64,000 nt of DNA from Ardenticatenaceae bacterium (GTDB lineage: Bacteria; Chloroflexota; Anaerolineae; Promineifilales; Promineifilaceae), in contig JACKCD010000007.1 in NCBI GenBank assembly GCA_020634215.1, forward strand, positions 62,001 through 126,000, read 5' to 3'. Below the pieces are notes generated by a model. It ran no database searches and was not told the DNA's origin. It worked only from the letters and a program-made list of their open reading frames with translations. This document shows positions 60,416 through 64,000 of this stretch, piece by piece (the stretch's first letter is position 1; each line of letters begins with the position of its first letter). The translations under genes were made by a program, and so were the position numbers.

Positions 60416-62341
60416 ATGGATGCTTTGCAAAAGCTGATGTTTAATTTTTTCCCTTTGCTTTTTCTTTTCCCCCTGGCGGGGCTGCTGCTGAATGTGGCAA
60501 ACGGCCGTTTCTGGCACAAACCCATCGCCGGGATCATCGCCAGCAGTGCCGCCGGGCTGTCCTTTGTTGTCGCCATTCTCCAATGGGTCGCCCTGCTGCG
60601 CCAGCCAGACGGCACCGTTATCATCCTCGGCACCTGGCTTCAAGTCGGCACTCTCAACGTGCCGTTTGCCTTTCAGGTTGACACCCTTTCGGTGACGATG
60701 ATGCTGGTCGTCACCGGCATTGGCACCCTCATCCACCTCTATGCCATCGGCTACATGTACGGCGACCCCGGTGTGACCCGCTTTTTTGTCTATCTCAATC
60801 TGTTTCTGGTGGCAATGCTGCTGCTGGTCAGTGCCGCCAACTACCCGCTGCTCTTTGTCGGCTGGGAAGGAGTCGGACTGTGTTCCTATCTGCTCATCGG
60901 CTTTTGGTTTGATCGCGGCGAGGGCGGAACAGGCAACGCCAACGCCGGCCGTAAAGCGTTTGTTGTCAACCGCGTCGGCGATTTGGGGCTGATTTTGGCG
61001 ATGGGGCTGCTGTTTTGGCAGCTAGGCACGCTCACATTTGATGACGTTTTTGCCCAGGCAACGGCCGTTTTTCCCGTTGGTTCCCCCCTCATCGTTGCCA
61101 TCACCCTGCTGCTGCTGCTGGGGGCGGCGGGCAAAAGTGCCCAAATCCCGCTGTTTATCTGGCTGCCCGACGCCATGGCCGGCCCCACCCCCGTTTCCGC
61201 GCTCATCCACGCCGCCACCATGGTCACGGCCGGTATCTACCTGATTGCCCGTTCCCACGTGCTGTTTGCCCTGGCCCCGGTGTCACAAACGGCCGTTTCC
61301 CTCATCGGAGCCTCCACCGCCTTGCTCGCCGCCACCATCGCCACCGCCCAGTTTGACATCAAGCGCGTGCTGGCCTACTCCACCATCAGCCAGCTTGGGT
61401 TCATGGTCGCCGCCATAGGGATGGGGGCATATGTGGCCGGTATCTTCCACCTCATCACCCACGCTTTTTTCAAAGCCCTCCTCTTTTTGGCCGCTGGTTC
61501 GGTCATTCACGGGCTGGAACACGGCGGCCACAGCGACCCCGTCACACTACAGGACATGGGGCAAATGGGCGGGCTGCGGCAGCGAATGCCGATCACCTTT
61601 GCCGTCTATTTGGTGGGGGCGCTGGCGTTGGCGGGCATTCCCCCGCTGGCGGGTTTTTTCTCCAAAGATGAAATTTTGGCGGCGGCGTGGCAGGCCAATC
61701 GGGCCGTCTACATCATGCTGACGCTGGCCGCGTTTGCCACGGCGTTTTACATGGGGCGGCAGGTGTGGCTGGTTTTTATGGGGGAAGCGCGGAGCGAAAC
61801 GGCCGTTTCTGCCCACGAAAGCCCACCCATCATGACCATTCCCCTCCTCATCCTGGCCGCCCTCGCCATCGTGGGTGGCGGCCTCAACCTGCCCGGTGTC
61901 CACACCCTGGGGCATTGGCTCGGCCACACATTAGGTCATGGTGAACTGCTGTCTTTTAACGCCACCGTCGCCCTCACCGCCACGCTGCTGGCACTGCTGG
62001 CAGTTGGCTTGGCCTACTGGCTCTACGGTCGCCACCCCCTGGGCGCAGCAGCTACCGACCCGCTGACCCAGCGGCTAGGCCCGCTGTTTGTGCTGTTTAA
62101 CCAAGGCTGGTGGGTGAATGAGATGGTTGAGTGGGGAATAAAACGGCCGTTTTGCCACCTCAGCACCGTTCTCGCCCACAGCGATGAGGCCATCTTTGCC
62201 TGGGCAGAACGGCAGCTTGTTCACACAGTGCAGCGCGGAACGGCCGTTTTGCGCCGCACCCAAACCGGCCAGCTTAACTGGAACGTCGCCGGAATTATCG
62301 TCGGCCTTCTGCTCATCTGGCTGCTGCTGCGGTTTTCATAA
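60416..62341 (+). CDS. NuoL/MnhA-like proton-translocating subunit
   Basis: 641 residues, about sixteen helices. SVTMMLVVTGIGTLIHLYAI, LFVGWEGVGLCSYLLIGFWF (the E of motif GWE), GKSAQIPLFIWLPDAMAGPT (buried Lys), VLAYSTISQLGFMVAAIGMG and FHLITHAFFKALLFLAAG are the ND5/NuoL antiporter blocks in the right order. It lies in an Mrp/complex-I-like operon. Seven or so palindrome copies lie in inter-helix loops; one encodes SQTAVSLIGAS. An R1 repeat precedes it and an R2 repeat follows. Confidence 0.9.
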   Translation: MDALQKLMFNFFPLLFLFPLAGLLLNVANGRFWHKPIAGIIASSAAGLSFVVAILQWVALLRQPDGTVIILGTWLQVGTLNVPFAFQVDTLSVTMMLVVTGIGTLIHLYAIGYMYGDPGVTRFFVYLNLFLVAMLLLVSAANYPLLFVGWEGVGLCSYLLIGFWFDRGEGGTGNANAGRKAFVVNRVGDLGLILAMGLLFWQLGTLTFDDVFAQATAVFPVGSPLIVAITLLLLLGAAGKSAQIPLFIWLPDAMAGPTPVSALIHAATMVTAGIYLIARSHVLFALAPVSQTAVSLIGASTALLAATIATAQFDIKRVLAYSTISQLGFMVAAIGMGAYVAGIFHLITHAFFKALLFLAAGSVIHGLEHGGHSDPVTLQDMGQMGGLRQRMPITFAVYLVGALALAGIPPLAGFFSKDEILAAAWQANRAVYIMLTLAAFATAFYMGRQVWLVFMGEARSETAVSAHESPPIMTIPLLILAALAIVGGGLNLPGVHTLGHWLGHTLGHGELLSFNATVALTATLLALLAVGLAYWLYGRHPLGAAATDPLTQRLGPLFVLFNQGWWVNEMVEWGIKRPFCHLSTVLAHSDEAIFAWAERQLVHTVQRGTAVLRRTQTGQLNWNVAGIIVGLLLIWLLLRFS

Positions 62342-62342
62342 G

Positions 62343-62406
62343 AATAGGACGCTGATTGGCCTGATTTTCCTGATTATCAGGTTCATCAGGTAAATCTGCG
62401 TCCCAT
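62343..62406. repeat. Intergenic inverted repeat, family R2
   Basis: AATAGGACGCTGATTGGCCT is mirrored by CAGGTAAATCTGCGTCCCAT around internal ATTATCAGG units, between nuoL-like and nuoM-like genes. Confidence 0.8.
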
Positions 62407-62413
62407 TAAAACA

Positions 62414-63901
62414 ATGGTTATTCCGGCCTTTATCTGGCTGATTTGGCTTCCTTTGCTTGGCGCACCGCTAGTTTATCTGGTGGGGCGGCTGCTTTCGGGG
62501 TGGCTGGCGCGGTGGACGGCGCTGTTGCTGCTGCTGGCAGCGTGGCTGCCGTTTGCCGCCACCTGGCAAGCGTTTGCCCGCCACGAAACGGTGGCCTATT
62601 CGCTGGGGCAGGTGACGCTGCAAGTTGATGGGGTGAGTTTGCTAATAACGGCCGTTATTCTCACCCTCACCCCCCTCATCGTTCTCTACTCCGCCCACAC
62701 CCTTGACGGGGCAGATGGCAGCGAAAAATACAACGCCATGCTGCTGGCAATGGGCGGCAGCATGATTGGCCTAAGCTGCGCCACCGACCTCTTCAACCTC
62801 TGGCTTTGGTTTGAAGCAACGGCCGTTACCTCCTACCTGCTGGTTGTTTTTTACCACCAACAGCCCGCTTCGCTCGAAGCCGGAGTCAAATATCTGGTGC
62901 AAAGCGTGGTTGGTTCGGTGCTGGTGCTGTTTGGCGTGGCGCTGGTGCTGGCGCAAAGCGGCACGCTATCCCTGACCGCGCTGCGGCAGCAGGCCACGCC
63001 ATCCCCGCTGCTGCTGGCCGCTTGCGCCCTCTTTGCCGTTGGCTTTGGGGTCAAAATCGCCCTTGTCCCCCTGCACACCTGGCTGCCCGATGCCCACGCC
63101 CAAGCACCTAGCGGCATTAGTGCCCTGCTTTCCGGCATTGTCATTGAAACGGGGCTGGTTGCTTTGCTACGGGCGATGGCGGCATTAACGGCCGTTACCC
63201 ACACCTGGGGTCTATTGCTGCTCATGCTCGGCGCGGTCAACATGCTGGTGGGCAACCTGCTGGCGCTGCCGCAAACGCAGGTCAAGCGGCTGCTCGCTTT
63301 TTCCAGCATCAGCCACATCGGCTACATGCTCACCGGCCTGGGGATTGCCGTCACCAGCGGCGAGGTGCTGGGGGCGCAGGGCGGCTTTTTCCACCTGCTA
63401 ACGCACGGGCTGATGAAGGGGCTGGCTTTTTTGGCGGCTGGGGCATTGCTCTATGGGCTGCATACGGCCGTTAATGACCACACCCCGCTGACCATTGCCG
63501 AACTGTCTGGCAGCGGTTGGCGCTATCCGCTGGTGGCCGTCGCCCTGACGCTGGCCTTGCTGGGGCTGGGTGGCATCCCGCCGCTGGCGGGGTTTATGTC
63601 CAAGTGGCAAATTTTGCTAGCGGGCATGGGTAGCCAACAGCCTGTTTTAATGGGCTTCGTGGCCTTTGCCGCTCTCAACAGCGTCCTGTCCCTGGCCTAC
63701 TACGCCCCGATGGTGCAAATGGTTTTCCGGCGGGAAATGTCGGCTGTGGTGCAAAACGGCCGTTCTTTGCCCCTCACCATGAATCTACCTATCCTCCTCC
63801 TCGCACTCGCCATCGTCACCATCGGCCTCTGGCCGGGTCTAGTGACCAGGTTGACACAAGGAGCAGGAACGGCGTTGTTATCGGTAATCGGTAATCAGTA
63901 A
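62414..63901 (+). CDS. NuoM/MnhD-like proton-translocating subunit
   Basis: 495 residues, about fourteen helices. Key blocks are LWLWFEATAVTSYLLVVFYH, GFGVKIALVPLHTWLPDAHA (buried Lys and His), LLAFSSISHIGYMLTGLGI and FHLLTHGLMKGLAFLAAGAL, in the ND4/NuoM/MnhD order. The last few codons (VIGNQ) and the stop come from repeat R3, so the natural C-terminus may have been replaced by repeat sequence. Confidence 0.85.
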   Translation: MVIPAFIWLIWLPLLGAPLVYLVGRLLSGWLARWTALLLLLAAWLPFAATWQAFARHETVAYSLGQVTLQVDGVSLLITAVILTLTPLIVLYSAHTLDGADGSEKYNAMLLAMGGSMIGLSCATDLFNLWLWFEATAVTSYLLVVFYHQQPASLEAGVKYLVQSVVGSVLVLFGVALVLAQSGTLSLTALRQQATPSPLLLAACALFAVGFGVKIALVPLHTWLPDAHAQAPSGISALLSGIVIETGLVALLRAMAALTAVTHTWGLLLLMLGAVNMLVGNLLALPQTQVKRLLAFSSISHIGYMLTGLGIAVTSGEVLGAQGGFFHLLTHGLMKGLAFLAAGALLYGLHTAVNDHTPLTIAELSGSGWRYPLVAVALTLALLGLGGIPPLAGFMSKWQILLAGMGSQQPVLMGFVAFAALNSVLSLAYYAPMVQMVFRREMSAVVQNGRSLPLTMNLPILLLALAIVTIGLWPGLVTRLTQGAGTALLSVIGNQ

Positions 63902-63939
63902 TCGGTAATCAGTTCGCCGATTACCGATTACTGATTACT
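63879..63939. repeat. Intergenic inverted repeat, family R3
   Basis: TATCGGTAATCGGTAATCAG with further TAATCGG units is mirrored by CCGATTACCGATTACTGATT. It overlaps the 3' end of the NuoM-like gene. Confidence 0.85.
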
Positions 63940-63946
63940 TCCAAAA

Positions 63947-64000
63947 ATGACCCTTCTCACTCCACCCCTCGCCTTCCTCATCTACCTGCTGCTGGTAGCA
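63947..64000 (+). CDS. Start of a further membrane subunit gene (cut by window edge)
   Basis: ATG 63947 opens MTLLTPPLAFLIYLLLVA, a hydrophobic N-terminus open to the edge. Its position after NuoL- and NuoM-like genes suggests another antiporter or complex-I-like subunit (NuoA- or MnhE-like), but 18 codons are too few to name it. Confidence 0.5.
   Translation, partial: MTLLTPPLAFLIYLLLVA

Larger units (their letters stand above)
216..63764. repeat. AACGGCCGTT highly iterated palindrome, about 98 copies
   Basis: An eye count found about 98 exact copies, from 216-225 to 63755-63764, with a few dozen single-mismatch forms (TACGGCCGTT, GACGGCCGTT). Random expectation for a 10-mer in 64 kb is well under one. 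Copies are mainly inside genes, often within GAAACGGCCGTTTC. Outside genes they favour convergent gaps. The longest exact-copy-free stretches are about 25.3-29.9 kb and the AT-rich helicase at 48.1-51.8 kb. Every copy contains CGGCCG. Confidence 0.9.

Overview
The window looks like chromosome from a moderately GC-rich bacterium, most likely Chloroflexota (Anaerolineae-like). This is inferred from gene content: very large SARP/AAA/TPR regulators, an NB-ARC-type TPR protein, secreted proteins with CARDB/TIG and 'GVYG' repeats, a multidomain SpoIIE phosphatase, and small DUF genes in a heterotrophic background. No rRNA, tRNA, CRISPR array, transposase or phage gene was found.

The strongest global signal is a 10-bp perfect palindrome, AACGGCCGTT. 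I counted about 98 exact copies by eye (roughly one per 650 bp), mostly inside genes and often extended to GAAACGGCCGTTTC. Inside genes it is read mainly as (E)TAV(S), NGRF or KRPF. It behaves like a highly iterated palindrome, analogous to cyanobacterial HIP1. A second layer is at least nine families of intergenic inverted repeats whose arms are often short quasi-tandem units (for example GGAGATT or TAATCAG). They sit between genes, nest in one another, and sometimes supply C-terminal codons and stop codons.

Layout. 1-362: abutting fragments of two genes (membrane protein +, SbcD-like nuclease -). 403-5229: MacB-like ABC ATPase, secreted TIG/CARDB protein, LuxR-HTH membrane protein and FtsX-type permease. 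5443-5984: DUF4160 (interrupted by a stop) with DUF2442. 6050-8466: CoA-transferase and alanine dehydrogenase. 9120-14695: P-type cation ATPase, glycine-zipper protein, nitrilase-family hydrolase, DUF1801 and TPR proteins. 14854-21725: ABC exporter and three glycosyltransferase genes, one fused to a sugar-kinase-like phosphotransferase domain. 21811-23982: LuxR-type two-component pair. 24089-27862: EthA-like monooxygenase and monomeric isocitrate dehydrogenase. 28485-30135: broken NB-ARC/TPR gene. 30461-33084: RraA-like, DHDPS-like and URO-D-like enzymes. 33095-36577: giant SARP regulator. 36715-41495: small protein and lipoprotein, isoprenylcysteine-methyltransferase-like protein, SpoIIE phosphatase and a seven-plus TM protein. 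41767-44993: secreted proteins, one with a decayed N-terminus. 45196-48019: SARP regulator with a decayed N-terminal half. 48110-51187: AT-rich helicase-nuclease, probably a defence gene acquired by transfer. Beyond it lies a decayed copy of a SARP gene tail.

51573-58208 is a coherent sulfur-redox locus: ArsR regulator with an overlapping operator, octaheme tetrathionate-reductase-like cytochrome, heptaheme-cytochrome b561 fusion, and two YeeE/YedE transporters, one fused to a rhodanese domain that lacks its cysteine. The likely logic is periplasmic sulfur-compound redox linked to the quinone pool, with thiosulfate/sulfur uptake, under ArsR control. 59563-64000 begins an Mrp/Mbh/complex-I-like membrane cluster (DUF4040, MnhC/NuoK, NuoL, NuoM and a further gene cut by the window edge).

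Gene decay is concentrated at 1-362, 28.5-30.1 kb, 44.6-46.1 kb and 51.4 kb. Several of these frameshifts could be assembly or sequencing error and should be checked on reads. All calls are by reading; no database search was possible.
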